Notes: generated by a model not told the origin, from the sequence alone. DNA of 64,000 nucleotides from Blasia pusilla (GCA_050084515.1 CM114274.1:13516001-13580000), one strand, 5' to 3'. Shown: positions 11,721 through 23,252, counted from the first letter of the stretch. Translations and numbers: made by a program.

Positions 11721-13049
11721 AGTACGAGGAGGGGAGACTCATTTTTGGGGAACACACCGGGCGGAGGCTAAGAAAAAGAAGAAAGTAAAGTAACTACTGC
11801 CAAAGATAGAGGGAGGGAAGCACTCGTAAATCTTGCTTATTTTGCGCTGTAAGAAGCTAGTAAATGTCAACTAAGATAGGAAGAGAGGCTATACCATGCA
11901 AGGCATGTTGATCCAACACTTGGAGGATACTATCCACATTGAAAGTAATGTGAGGTGGTGTTGATGGACCATTTGTTTGGCCACAATTACTCAAATTTTC
12001 ATAGATGAGTAGGATGGAGTGAGATTTTTCTTGAATGACTTGCCTTGGCTCAAATGGGTGCTTACTATGATGGATATTCAATGACCTTTCAAGATTATGA
12101 TGCAAGTAGTTGGGATAAGGGACTCAAGACCCATGACGTATAACTTGATTCATGAATACCTCTCTAAAGTGGTAGACTAGATAACAAGTAAACCAATACT
12201 CATTGAGGAAGAGGACCTCTACGTGGTACAGGTTAAGAAAAGGGAAGTTAGATATCATTCGCACTCCATCTCTATCCATGATCGATGGACGTTCTCTATC
12301 CTCCTCTCTTTCCCTACACAAATTTAGATCACGAGGGTTCGCTACACATATTCCCTCGGATTCAAGGAAGACAAGTTTCCCAAAATTAGTCTACACTCAT
12401 TAATTTCTAACTTCCCAAGAATGGATTATAGCTAAGTTATTCTCCCAAGAAGATCAATCGACTCTCATCGAAAGAGTAACCAAGTCTTAATCCATTCGTT
12501 ATCCCAAGAATGACAGAGAGAACTCCTATAAGATACCAAGTCTCTACAAAATAGTTATTTCCACACTTATCAAACTCTCAAACTTCTTAAGAATTGATCA
12601 TGGCCAAGTTATTCTCCTAAGAAGGACAATAAATTCTCATTGGAAGACCAAACAAGTCTAATACCATCTATTCAAGAGTGACAAGGGAAACTTCGGAAAT
12701 AAAGTTCAAGGTTCTAGTGAACCCTTGAAGGTCCCTCCTCTTTATACAATATACACTCACAAGGGATTCACAAGAGTACAAAATAAGGCTAATCTTATCT
12801 TGTGTGACATGACTCTCTCTCAAGGCTTAGCCAATCTCCTTTGGACATGACTAGATTATCTTTTATATCTAACTAAAAAACATCATAAAACCACTCCATA
12901 TCTTTTGAATTATCCCAACTACCCTAGCCTTGACTTCTTCACCAATCATGCCTATTTTAGGTTTATTGTCATAAATACACCAAACATAAAGATAAATGCT
13001 TTATCTTTATGTTTCCCATGTTTTATTTTTGATCTCTTTTCTTAGAGTT
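11721..13049. other. Intergenic DNA with a two-copy diverged tandem repeat at 12408-12693
   Basis: Most of this stretch is AT-rich without a recognisable gene. Near 12408-12520 and 12588-12693 the same series of phrases occurs twice: CAAGAAT or TAAGAAT, AAGTTATTCTCC, AAGAAGatcAAT or AAGGACAAT, CTCAT, CAAGTCTAAT/TTAAT, then GACA with GAGAAC or GGGAAC. This indicates an old tandem duplication with a period of about 180 bp. Confidence 0.5.
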
Positions 13050-13289
13050 GGCCCACACAAATGAGGCACTATTAAGAGGCCTAAAGAGAACGATGGATAT
13101 CTAAATATCGGAGAGGGAATTGTTAATTACGTCAATCCAAACGACAAAGTTGGTGGTCAAAGATTGGGGGATCACCATGTTGGCGTATTCGTTACCAACA
13201 TCACGAGCCGTCTTACATGCCATAAGGTTCTTGAAAGGAACTTAGTCATATGGCCTAAGGCATCCTGTATTGTTAAAGATGGATGAGAC

Positions 13290-14210
13290 TTGTGGACATG
13301 CTACTTGGAGTGTTCAACCGTGTCTCGAGGGGCCGTTGAAGCAATAGCAGGCAAGAGGAAGAGAGCTTACACATACACTTATTGGTGTAAAAAGCGATGT
13401 CTCCCAAGAGCTACCAAAACGAAAAAAAAAGCTGAAGAGGAAGATATATCACAAGTGGCATCGAAAAACTGTTGTGCACAATTCTGTTGCCAATTTATAA
13501 TGAGAGATGTTGTTCGTTCAAGCAGAGAGAAGTATTGGAACATATTCTATGAGGAAAGAAGGGAATCACTCCACGCCATGGTCCATTCGTCTTACTTCAT
13601 TGATGGACAAAGGATTGTGCAATTGGAAGGTAGAACGGTGTGCCTTCCAAGTTGGCAACAAATCCATGGTCTTGGAAAAATGAGCTTCAAGGACGAAGTA
13701 AGAAATATTAGAGATGGTATGACGCGGACGGGGCATGGGAACCTAGGAAGAAATTGCATAACCCAAAGGACGGCGCAAGCGGTGAAAACGGTCAAGATGA
13801 TAATTGAGGAGACTGGAGATTGGATGCCCCAAAAGGAAAGAAAAATGTCAGATGGGAGAAGAGAGGAATTTATTCGGTTGCCTAAATTTTTCTCCTAGAA
13901 GTATATACGAGAAGTAGTCAATAAGGAAGGAGGGAAATTGGGATTAGTGGGAGTCTCACAATCAACTATCAGTCAAATCAAAAAACAATATTTCTCCAAT
14001 GTTGCTATTCAAAAATCACGTGATAACTTTTCTCGCTGTACGACACGTGCAATGCTGAAGTATGTGGGAAATATTGCATTGACAAACGAGGGAAGGCTAC
14101 TGTTAAGGAACGGGCAGTCAAACATGATCACCTACAAAGGTCTCAAAGGAGTTTATAATACATTTGGCGAGCAGAATCCGTGTGCCATACCAAGACTTAT
14201 CTTTTCCTAA
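13290..14210 (+). pseudogene. DUF7869-type element, N-terminal coding relic
   Basis: One frame is open from 13290 to 14210 except for a single TAG at 13896-13898. It starts without an ATG. It contains CCAQFCCQF, then YWNIFYEERRESLHAMVHSSYFIDGQ, typical of the region before the DUF7869 core in bryophyte elements as remembered, then basic and helix-rich segments. The TAG lies between FS and KYIREVV in sequence that reads well on both sides, so it is more likely decay than a true end. Confidence 0.55.
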
Positions 14211-14950
14211 TCCTCGACAAAATGGATAGTTTTAAAATAGGCTTGCCAAGAGCGTGGCATAAAACTAAAGATTTGGCTCTAGCTCAACCGTTTCCAGTTA
14301 CTTGTACAAGTAAATATTACGGAATAACACTCCATTATACTAGAAAATGATTTAGGGTGCAAGTGACAATTAGCAAGTTCCTAGGGCTATCTTGAACTTG
14401 TTCACATAATAGGACTTAAGTTCCCATTTTTAATTCACACCCAAAACTATTTCCTTAGGAGAAAGGGATCGGTCTATGCATGATCCATTAATCGGAACTA
14501 AAATTCTCATTGGGCGTTATATTTCTTACATTTCTTGCCTAATGGAACTTACGGACGCATGTGGTACTTGCCATGCGTACCTAGTTTGGAGAAACAGTAC
14601 CCTTCTTTAGGTACTTGAATATTAAGTTGAATTAACTTTTACTCACTTTTTTCTTTATTGCAAGTATCTTGACTCATGGGCATGGACCATGTGCAATTGC
14701 TCAATTTGACATAGGAGTCTAAAAATAGGGATCTAATTGGACAATTGGATCATTGGAAAAGTTTTTTCAGAGTCTGGAAAACCCCCATGGTGAAATATAG
14801 GAATTCTTTGACGGGCCCTACCTCACTCCACTCCATAGTTGATTCTTAAAAGGGAGAGAAAAGCGTGATGGGTTACTCCGTGCAACCTATAGGCTCACAA
14901 AATTTTCCGGAGAGAGACCAAGGAAGCTGCCTAAGATTCTGAATCTACAG

Positions 14951-15640
14951 ATGGACAACTCTGGAAAAGATAAAAAAAATATTTATGTCATGGTGTACTT
15001 GGCCCTTCTTGTTCACAGAGAGGTATTGGAAGAGATTCACTTGGCTTTTCTCATACCCGAGCACACTCACGAAGATGTTGATGCTATGTTTAGTACGTTC
15101 TCGGGAACTTTGCGGCGACACAATGCATACATCTTGAAACATATTGCGACATAGTTTTTCAACTCCACCTCATCGAATCCAACATCACAAGTGGTTCAGG
15201 AAATTCTCGACTTCAAGGAGTAATTGAAAGATTTCATCGGGCCTAAGATGAGAAATCAATGGTATGGACTGTAGACGCCAGGTCGATTCAATTTCCTTGA
15301 TCTCTGGATGGTATGCCCATCATGCATTACAAGACGTATGGTTCCAATAAAGAGTGGCTGCTGAATGAGCGTGGTTATGACGTATTTTTACGTCATGAAA
15401 TTATTGGACATCCTCTTATCCCTACTGGGAATCCAAAGTGCTTATTGCCCACACTTTTGAAGGCATTTTCCGATGTGAAGAAAGGTGTATCTCAGTATAT
15501 TGAGTACTTTGATAAGATGGGAAGCAAGTCTTTCGGAGGCACAAAGGTAGAATTCCAACAACTAGCATAGCAGTGGATGAAGACGATCGAGGAATTGGAC
15601 CGATTGTTTCCTCATAGGAACCTTGAGGACAAGGTTTAAA
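14951..15640 (+). pseudogene. DUF7869-type element, core coding relic
   Basis: The stretch 14951-15154 encodes MDNSGKDKKNIYVMVY and later LIPEHTHEDVDAMFST, the best-conserved signature of DUF7869 proteins. After a frame break, 15313-15570 continues with NERGYDVFLRHEIIGHP; the frame then meets a TAG (15568-15570) and goes on in the same frame as QWMKTIEELDRLFPH before a real frame loss. Acidic residues and His in the H-T-H-E-D-V-D signature could be catalytic, but that is inference. The copy is clearly broken. Confidence 0.6.
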
Positions 15641-15840
15641 ACTTGCGATTAAATCACAAGACAACAACAAATGAAGATTCTTCTACCAATAATAGGACCA
15701 GTTTGATAGCCCATGACATTGCTTGATCGTTCTCTGAGACATTGGAAGATTTTTAGCCTCTAACCAAACAGAACACTCAAGTTCCTATTATCTTTGGAAG
15801 TGGAATTCCTCCAAATCGAGATCACCATTGTGGGCCCACT

Positions 15841-16145
15841 AGATTCAAGCCTAGAGTTGATATGTTATCAATGGAGAAACAGAAGTTGGATTGGTAGATT
15901 TCAATGTTGGAGACTTTATCATAATTAGATTAAGACAAGAAAGAAAGAAATATCCCATGTGGATGGGACAAGTTTTAGTTAGAGTTGGTGAAGATACAAA
16001 TTTCAGAATTCAGTATTGGTGGCCATGGAAGATATTTGGAAGAGGGAATATAGCCCCAAGTAGGAGATATCAAAATTGGTATGTAAAAAAAGGGAGAATA
16101 ATAGTAGTGAGAAACCAATGTTGTGTCCACATGACTTGGTTATAG
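15841..16145 (+). pseudogene. DUF7869-type element, C-terminal relic
   Basis: The frame from 15891 encodes DFNVGDFIIIRLRQERKKYPMWMGQV, then RIQYWWPWKIFG. This is the pattern of a small beta-rich module (G-D-F-I-I-I-R; W-M-G-Q-V) that ends many proteins of this family and recalls BAH-like or adaptor domains. It ends near 16145 without a clear conserved terminus. It is assigned to the same element by order and orientation. Confidence 0.5.
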
Positions 16146-16275
16146 CATCTTTCGCTAATTCAACATATGCAATAGAGGGTGGACTAGTGAGTATCCCCAT
16201 TTACGTGGCTAATTTGATAAAGTCTAGAATAAATTTTGGCACTAACCTAGTACTACAAGATAGAAATGACTAGTA

Positions 16276-17712
16276 ACAACAACACAATTATTGTAAGCCT
16301 TTGTTACAATCTAATGTAATGTTATTGAAAGTTATCACTTAATTTTAGAAAGATTCTTTACATTTCTTCATATGGTATGAGATTATTGTCAATGAATAAA
16401 ACGATTTGGTAGAAGCTTTCACAATTGGAAGCGGATTTCACATTCTTTCCATTTAAAATTTTATTTTTTAGTATCGTGCTTCAACTTGCACCATGAAGTT
16501 TAATTCCTACATTTGGGTTTTAGATGAAAATCGGGTTTCCCTTAGTGAGGCTACACTCTATATCGTAGTATCTCCCAAAACCTATTGGTTTATAAACTTG
16601 AACCGATCATTTATCTTAAGACCTAGACTCTTCAAACCGTAAGCCCTAAGGGATTAATAAGCCTAAAACCTACACCCTAAACACTAAGCCGAATCCAAAA
16701 AATTAATAAAACCTTTTCTTGAAACCTAGACTGTAAACAATAAACCCTACATACTAAAACCTAAACAATAAGCCATAAACCCTAACCTTAAGTTATAAAG
16801 CCTAAACCGTGGGCCAAAAATCCTAAACCCTAACCCCTAAGCCAAAAACTCTAAACCCTAGGCCAAGAACCCTACACCTTAATCCCTAAGCAAAAAACCC
16901 TAACGCTAAGCGAAACACCCTAAACCCTAGAACCTAAGCAATAAACCCTAAACCCTAGGCCAAAAACCCTAACCCCTAAGCTAAAAATCCTAAATCCTAG
17001 GCCAACCACCCTATACCCTAATCCGTAAACCAAAAACCCTAAACCCTAATCATAACACCCTAAACCCTAGAACCTAAACAATAAATCCTAAACCCTAACC
17101 CATGAGCCATGAGCCAAAAACCTTAAATCTGAAGCCAAAAACCCTAGACCCTAGGCAAAAAAAGCCTAGACCCCAAACCAAAAACTCTAAACCCTAAACC
17201 TAGACCTAAACTTGGTTTACATAGAAAGTAAAACCTAAATTATAATCCCATTACACTATGTCCTATTGTAGAAATTAGCATATTAGAACAAAATCAAAAT
17301 TTCTAAAACACCACTTTCTAAATTGGTATTATTTATGATGTCTAAATGAAGTCTCTTGAACTACATAAAAAAAGTAAAAAAGGTGGATGACTAAAAGGAA
17401 CTAAGAGTCGAATATGGAAAAAATAACTACTTAAGAGACTAGTAAGGACAAATATACAGAGTATTGCCGGATCCCTCGAATTCATGTTTCAATGTACCAA
17501 AAGACCAGTAGTTTTGAGAGAAATTAAGGGGCACATGTCGAAGAGAGAAATAATCAAGAGAAAAGCTCCATCCTCCAATCCTTTTTTAACAAAATAAATA
17601 AATAACACAATTTATTAATAAAATATTTGGGGAAAAATACATAAGTGTATATGGATTGCATGGCAAGTGGCAAGAATGTGAAAATAACCGCACTCTCCCG
17701 TAATATTATAGA
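16276..17712. other. Intergenic DNA containing a telomere-like tract
   Basis: Outside the 16620-17220 telomere-like tract this is AT-rich sequence without a recognisable gene. The 3' end of the ankyrin gene (minus strand) lies at 17713, so 17400-17712 probably includes its 3' untranslated region and terminator, but no specific signal is certain. Confidence 0.4.
16620..17220 (+). repeat. Degenerate interstitial telomere-like tract (CCCTAAA type)
   Basis: Dozens of CCCTAAACCCTAA-like motifs occur, many alternating with AAGCCAAAAA or AGGCCAAAAA to make a composite unit of about 20-27 bp. CCCTAAA is the complement of the common plant telomere repeat TTTAGGG. The copies are irregular, so this is an old interstitial array, not a functional telomere. 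A matching array in the opposite orientation lies at 54640-54995. Confidence 0.8.
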
Positions 17713-19863
17713 TTACCAAGGCTCCATTCCATGCCCATAGCGCCTGATCAAGGAGGACATCGCCTGAGAAGCTTCACGACCCTCTCGTACAGCCTTGAGT
17801 CTGCATTGCGGAACGGACGAGTCAGCGTGGATATCCCGATTCAATCTCCGAAACTCACCGCTTCCCATGCGAATCTCTGTGGAACGCCTCCAATTAGACC
17901 CCGAGATGCTTTTCAGGACTTCCCTCCATTCCTCGGTAGCCCTCAGATCTACCAATTTTGAATCAGCTGGGGACTTCATACGCTTGCCCCAATGGTAGAT
18001 TCGCGAGAACCAATCGCGGGATAACTCTTGGAGATCAGCTTTTCTCCAGGGCAAGAATTGGACGAATTTTGGACTGTTTACGACAAGGAGCCCCAAGGAA
18101 ATGACCGTGCACACCAGAAAGATCAGACTGCCAGGAACTACAAAATCCAGGAGTCGCACTTTGAGAGGAGGTGGCAGGTTGCCTAGCCCGACTGTGACGA
18201 AACTCCCGAGCGCGAACAAGACAGATTGGAGAAGGAACGAGTAGGCATAAAGCACCAATTTTCCATTCCGATTCACCACATCTGCCATGAGCTCGTTTGG
18301 CTGCCACTTGCTGGATGTGGCCACCGTAAGAGAGCTTATGAGCACTGTTGCTATAGCGGTCAGGAAGGACAGACAATTGACGATCCAAAACACCTCCACA
18401 TTCGAGTCTTTCTCGACCGCTGCGTATGATTTGTAATCCGTGGGTGGAGAATTGTGGTAAGCACCATATTCATAGTAAGTCACGAGCCCCAGAGGTGGTT
18501 GCAAGTACGCCCCGAATGTGATGCTCGCAATCAAGGACGCTCCCACCAATATTGCGTTTGCGGAGTCCACTTGCCCCTGTCTAAAACTCATTAATATTTT
18601 GTTGGCTTGTTTCACCTGATCGCAGCCCAGGAGCAATGCCAGGCATTCCTTCGAAGACTTTCCTTCAGCTTGTTTTCCTGCCAAATGAAGAGGACTATGT
18701 CCTTCATCGTCCAGCTCCAGGGGCGCGATGCTCCTATTCTCGAGGAGGAGCCTCACGATCATGTCAGCTTTGTTGTGCGCCGCCCAATGCAACGGGGTAT
18801 AGGAGCAACAATCGGGAGCATTGACACAGTCTTTCTCCAGTTCTTCGAAGGCTTTTTTTGCAGTTATGTCATCCTGATACTTCGCCAGATAACCCAAATG
18901 GCGTAGAAGTAATTCTGCGATCTTGGGATTCAGTAGCTCAACTTCCACGTCCCCTTCAGCCTGCATTGCTGTGACATGCAGTGGGGTAAGCAGAAACATA
19001 TCCACCGCACGCAAGTTGGTGATTGTTCCCGTCTTATCCCCGTCCAGGAACTGACGAACAACTTCGATGTTGGAAGTCCAAACGGCATAATGAAGTGGGG
19101 TCATCTCACGCTCATCTCGGAAGAGGTCCGCAATAATATATTTCCACCTAATCTTTTCAGAAATTTTCATCCTCTCCGTCATTTTACGGTAGGCTTCCAT
19201 CAGAAGTGTAGCCACCACCCCCGAAGACTTCTCCGCACATGCACACAAATGCAAAGCAGTCCAGCCTTGCCTTGTTTTGGACTGGAGAAGCAGATCGCGA
19301 TAGAAATAAGGGGACTCAGAGTCTCGCGGTGCATCTGGAGGGAGAGCTGCAAGGAGACTACGCGCTTCTAGATCAGTTAGATGTAGAAGTCTGTGTACAA
19401 TCTCCTCTTTATTGAGTAGAGCAGCTACATGCAGTACTGTAAATTTACTCTCCTTGAAGTTCTTGCACCGTAACTTTTGCTTGTATTTTCCCCAGGACTC
19501 GTCACCTTGCACCTTCTCCTGCTGCTTCTCGTTCTCCCCCTCCTTCTTCAACCAAATGATGCACTTCGATAAAAACTTCTTCTCCTTCTCATCGTCCTTC
19601 TGGTCGTCCTGCTTCTCCTGCTGCTCGTCCTTCTGCTCCTCTTCCTCCTTCTGCTCGGTCCAGTCAGGTTCGAACAGGTGGCAATACTTTAGGAAGTCGT
19701 TTAGGAAGCTCATGGCAGACGATGTTTCCATTCTATGTATGCTCAACAGCGCGTCGCGCACCTTCCGCGATATGTCTGGAACTTCTCCCTTATGGTCCCC
19801 CAACACTTGTCGCGCTCTACAGTATAATTCCTGCACCTCGGGGCGAGCATCCTCGTCCTCCAT
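17713..19863 (-). CDS. Ankyrin-repeat membrane protein with PGG domain
   Basis: A single uninterrupted exon encodes 716 residues from the first in-frame ATG at 19861-19863. The frame stays open about 78 bases further upstream but has no ATG there. After a Glu/Asp/Gln/Lys-rich linker the protein has ankyrin repeats with typical cores: FTVLHVAALLNKEEIVHRLL, GWTALHLCACAE, MTPLHYAVWTSNIEVVRQFL, LTPLHVTAM, YTPLHWAAHNKADMIVRLLL and HSPLHLAGKQAEGK. The C-terminal third has four hydrophobic segments in the pattern of the PGG domain: ANAILVGASLIASITFGA, FWIVNCLSFLTAIATVLISS, a Leu-rich third and SLIFLVCTVISLGLLVV. Plant relatives (ACD6/ITN1-like) are membrane proteins linked to defence and salt or ROS signalling. 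The specific function is unknown. No frameshift or stop was seen. Confidence 0.88.
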   Translation of the reverse strand: MEDEDARPEVQELYCRARQVLGDHKGEVPDISRKVRDALLSIHRMETSSAMSFLNDFLKYCHLFEPDWTEQKEEEEQKDEQQEKQDDQKDDEKEKKFLSKCIIWLKKEGENEKQQEKVQGDESWGKYKQKLRCKNFKESKFTVLHVAALLNKEEIVHRLLHLTDLEARSLLAALPPDAPRDSESPYFYRDLLLQSKTRQGWTALHLCACAEKSSGVVATLLMEAYRKMTERMKISEKIRWKYIIADLFRDEREMTPLHYAVWTSNIEVVRQFLDGDKTGTITNLRAVDMFLLTPLHVTAMQAEGDVEVELLNPKIAELLLRHLGYLAKYQDDITAKKAFEELEKDCVNAPDCCSYTPLHWAAHNKADMIVRLLLENRSIAPLELDDEGHSPLHLAGKQAEGKSSKECLALLLGCDQVKQANKILMSFRQGQVDSANAILVGASLIASITFGAYLQPPLGLVTYYEYGAYHNSPPTDYKSYAAVEKDSNVEVFWIVNCLSFLTAIATVLISSLTVATSSKWQPNELMADVVNRNGKLVLYAYSFLLQSVLFALGSFVTVGLGNLPPPLKVRLLDFVVPGSLIFLVCTVISLGLLVVNSPKFVQFLPWRKADLQELSRDWFSRIYHWGKRMKSPADSKLVDLRATEEWREVLKSISGSNWRRSTEIRMGSGEFRRLNRDIHADSSVPQCRLKAVREGREASQAMSSLIRRYGHGMEPW

Positions 19864-19941
19864 CGGAAGTGATTCTTCACCCTCTATGAATCCATCGTAC
19901 TGATCTCCATCTCCACCATCTTCACTGCACCTGCGTACCAA

Positions 19942-20989
19942 TCACTCTACGACTGCATGCAATCTCTCACTGGACTTTCTGATGTGATGGACCCAGGAAA
20001 TCTCTCTCAACTCCAGAAGGCATAGACAGACGCTAAAACTCAAACTGTCGTGAAAAAACAGCGACACTGTTCAGAAATATGAAAGAATGGTGGTGTCTCG
20101 TCGTCGCCCTGACACTCATTATCGGCCCAGATAGGTGCACCGCGGGAAGGCGTACGTATTACATTACAGTCATCTTTGTGGACGCCTCCCCATAGTCGGA
20201 GTCTGGATCCCTCTAACTACACTCGAAGCTTGACGAGCTCTTGAGCTCTGAGTCCAGCTGACTGGCTTCTGACCCAGGCTCATCAATTTCACGGAAGTTA
20301 TGTGAGATCGATATTTGTCGTACTACCAGGGCCCTGCCCGTCCGAATCACCCTGCCTTTCTCCAATAATGCTCACCAAAATATTCGCTTGAAGCCGGGGA
20401 AATCTTTCTTCTTGTCGATATACACTTATGTGGAACATGAATGGTTTCTTGGAAAAGCGCGTAGATAAATGCATAAAAGCACAAAAGGAAACTAAAGTTC
20501 TAGGAAAAGTGTCTCTTTAAAATACAATTTCTTGTTTATAGCCATTTTCTTTTCTTGCCTTTCTTGCTTTATTTCCATTTTCCTGACCTTCTTGTTAAAT
20601 TCGATTATATAATAAAATGAAATAAGTTATTTGCAAGTTATGATTACTAAAAATAAATGCCCCCTAGATAGGCGAGGTAATTTAAATCAACCAGAGGTAA
20701 TTACCCTTTCACTAATGATTTAACTAACCTCCAAATCAACTTAGTAGTGTCTTCCTCGTTGAGAGATTGAATGATCATATTGGCTTAGAGGGGAAAGATC
20801 CTATTAACCCATAGGGCGAGATTATGTTATTCTTTTAGATGTCCACTTTTATTCCATGCATTTTCATGTTATTTATCAAGAAAAAAATGTTTCCTTTTCC
20901 CGCCATAGTTTTTCGGTTTCACACCAATTTCCTCTTTCACTTTTCTCACTACAATTTCCCAATCATGTATCTTACATGCAATAAAAACT
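19942..20989. other. Promoter side of the ankyrin-PGG gene and AT-rich spacer
   Basis: The first few hundred bases lie upstream of the minus-strand ankyrin gene and presumably hold its promoter and leader. No TATA box or regulatory motif can be assigned with confidence. The remainder to 20990 is AT-rich with no recognisable gene. Confidence 0.35.
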
Positions 20990-21860
20990 CCTATAAGAAA
21001 AATTAAATAAGGAGCATCCTACTAGCAAGCATAAGGATTGTGTGCCGAATTGTGTATGCGGGGATCCCATTTATGCCAAGGGTATCCATATTCTCCGATG
21101 TGCACATGGTGGAGAATGAACGGCCACACATGATGTCATGAGAGAGGCGGTAGCATTGGTGGCTCGTACTGCAGGATATACCGTTGGGCAAGAGCAACTT
21201 CACATCCTACCTTCAACCACACAAGCAACCTCTCGTCGGAGAGTGGATCTTGTTATGTCTCGAGGTGGATTGCGGACACTAGGTGATGTGGTGGTTGCTA
21301 ATCCAACACGTTCTGACTTGGTGTGTTGAGCTGCACATACCAAAGGTTTGGCGGCCAAAGCTGCAGCAAGAATCAAGGAGTTAAGTTATGCTGTGAGACA
21401 TGCAACTGATGGATTTATTCCTTTTGCAGTGGAAGTATTCGGTCATTTACATGTGTCTTTTGATACTTTCCTGAAAATATGTGCTCACCACTCCCTCGAG
21501 AATCATCACATTGCCCCTTCCCGTAGTCCTTCTCTCTCGGTAGTTTCTACTTATTTTCGGCAATGCATCTCAGTGGCCTTACAACATGCACAAGCCTTGA
21601 CATTGATACGTCGTGCGGAGGTGGTGGGGGGTCGCTCGCCTCGTCGTCCATTCATGTCTAACCAACCACTCGTGTTCTTGTCAGATTTGTTTCAGGCTAT
21701 CAATCGTGTAGCTCGTTGAGTCGGTGTTTGCGTTGGCTTGTTGCCATTTTCTTTTTGCATTCTTGTATGTATTTTTTGACTCCTCTTTTGAGTTTTTATT
21801 ACCTTTCTTTGTCCTCTTTTGAGGTTTCTTTTATAATAAAGTGGATATATTTCTAATTGT
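20990..21860 (+). mobile_element. 3'-terminal relic of a non-LTR (LINE-type) retrotransposon
   Basis: The frame 21138-21719 is open except for one TGA at 21327-21329. It encodes MREAVALVARTAGYTV, then RRRVDLVMSRGG, and after the stop AAARIKELSYAVRH and FIPFAVEVFGHLH. I remember this as a recurrent C-terminal tail of plant and algal LINE polyproteins, past the reverse transcriptase; the RT itself is missing, so the copy is 5'-truncated. The non-coding tail (ACCTTTCTTTGTCCTCTTTTGAG, then TATAATAAAGTGGATATATT, about 21800-21852) recurs in diverged form at 38928-38980, supporting a shared 3' end. Confidence 0.6.
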
Positions 21861-22949
21861 TTGTAGTTTCTTTGGAAGACATTTATGCAAGTATGATTCG
21901 GAGTGATTTGAAAGCTCAATTTGTGTCAAAATGATGGTCATGGGGTAAAAATGATTTGGAACTTAAATCCAAGAGTACAATGGGGAATTTAAATCGGAGA
22001 AACCTCTCATAAGTGACAATGTGTACCTCAACTTCTTATATTCTTTGTTCTGAATAGTGACTTAACTCTTGATAATAACGACTCTAATCACGTGGAATTT
22101 CAGACGAACCAAAAAGGGATACAACACTAACTATACGAATTCTAATAGAAATATTTTGTTCAAAGAGGCCTCCACCCTATGAAATTTCTTCTGATTCGCT
22201 TTTTGATAGGCCTCATCGATTGAGCGCAAATCCACACCTCATTGCTGCTCTCACTTCTTGATGACTTCCAAGAGATGCTTTCGAATTAAGGTTATGCAAC
22301 TTGTAATCAATGACATCAAAGTAGGAACATGATGCTTCGCGGCCAAAATTGAGTGTGGAGTCCCCCTCATCTATCCATAGGGTACACATGTTGATGGATA
22401 CCAAATTTTGATATCCATGCAAGAACTTGAATGTTGTGTAAAAATTGACTCCGACACTTGAGTGGAGGAACTCCACTCAAGTGAGCGCTAAGGATGTCAA
22501 CTATTATAATGACATCCTTTGTAACCTTCAATAAAAAATGATAATCACACATGCCTACGATAAACACCTTGTCTTCCCCGTCATACTGCACAACTTCTTT
22601 CCAAGTATTTTCAAAACTATTGGCAGAGTGATCAACATACATGCATATGTCGAAAATCTATTGCAAAATCATGAAACAAATAAAACTTTTCCAAAAGTGT
22701 TGTCTCATATCAAAACAAGCCCTGCCTTCTTTTTCCCAATTCATAATCGCCTCGAAGTTGACAAAACCCATCTCGTCCACAGCTTGCTGCAAACAAAAAC
22801 TCCTTTTTCCACTTCAAAAATTCGAATACAGCTTCCAACCAAGAAAATTCTCCATCATCTACTACGTGATTAATAAAGATGGATTTTATGCTATGATCCG
22901 CTTGGGAGCTCGCTGACAAGCTCTAATCGAATGTACAAAAATACAAATC
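21861..22949. other. Spacer with unrecognised minus-strand coding-like fragments
   Basis: Between 22213 and 22919 several minus-strand frames of 70-90 codons overlap in different phases. They contain phrases such as VQYDGEDKVFIVGMCDYHFLL and FINHVVDDGEFSWLEAVFEFLKWKKE. They look like pieces of one broken gene, probably transposon-derived, but I recognise no domain. The rest of the stretch is AT-rich without features. Confidence 0.3.
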
Positions 22950-22955
22950 TATTGT

Positions 22956-23055
22956 AATATCAATCCTCAGGTTGACCTTAGTGATGTCCCTAAGACATCA
23001 GTAAGGTCAGCCTTTTCGGATTACCATCAATAAGGTTAGCCCAAGGATTGATATT
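22956..23055. repeat. Imperfect palindrome (MITE-like inverted repeat)
   Basis: The 25-base arm at 22956-22980 (AATATCAATCCTCAGGTTGA...) is matched with few mismatches by the reverse complement of 23031-23055. The spacer repeats related phrases (GATGTCCCTAAG, TAAGGT). Size and structure fit a small non-autonomous DNA transposon or its end. No target-site duplication was identified. Confidence 0.55.
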
Positions 23056-23163
23056 ACCTTACTGATGTCCCTAAGAATGTCCCTAGGGACATTATGGTAC
23101 CTCGCTAACATCTTTAACTTCGCGTAGATAGCAAGGAAAAGACGTTAACTATTACCACCATTT

Positions 23164-23252
23164 GATAAAGGAAGCTTTCTCTCATAATTAAAGGGTAAGA
23201 AAAGTACTTTTTTCCATCAAGGAAGCTTTCTCTCATAATTAAAAGGTAAGAA
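23164..23252. repeat. Short direct duplication
   Basis: GGAAGCTTTCTCTCATAATT followed by AAAGGGTAAGAAA or AAAAGGTAAGAAA occurs twice, starting near 23168 and 23220, a period of about 52 bp. No function is apparent. Confidence 0.6.

Larger units (their letters stand above)
13050..16275 (+). mobile_element. Decayed DUF7869-like transposable element
   Basis: Three blocks of + strand coding sequence keep the order expected of the large plant and algal family carrying DUF7869: a Cys-containing N-terminal block (CCAQFCCQF), a central block (DNSGKDKKN ... HTHEDVDAMFS), and C-terminal segments. Stops and frameshifts separate them. Family assignment rests on memory of the conserved DN..KDNKN and H.HEDIDA.FS signatures. 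The molecular activity of this family is not established; a DDE/RNase-H-like transposase is a reasonable inference. Ends and target-site duplications were not found, so the boundaries are approximate. Confidence 0.65.

Noticed and set aside
18607-19903. Long + strand frames opposite the ankyrin-PGG gene
   Set aside because: They are shadows of the well-supported minus-strand coding sequence and have no domain.
19864-19941. Extension of the ankyrin protein to 742 residues
   Set aside because: The extra N-terminal codons begin at TTG and contain no in-frame ATG; the first ATG is at 19861-19863.
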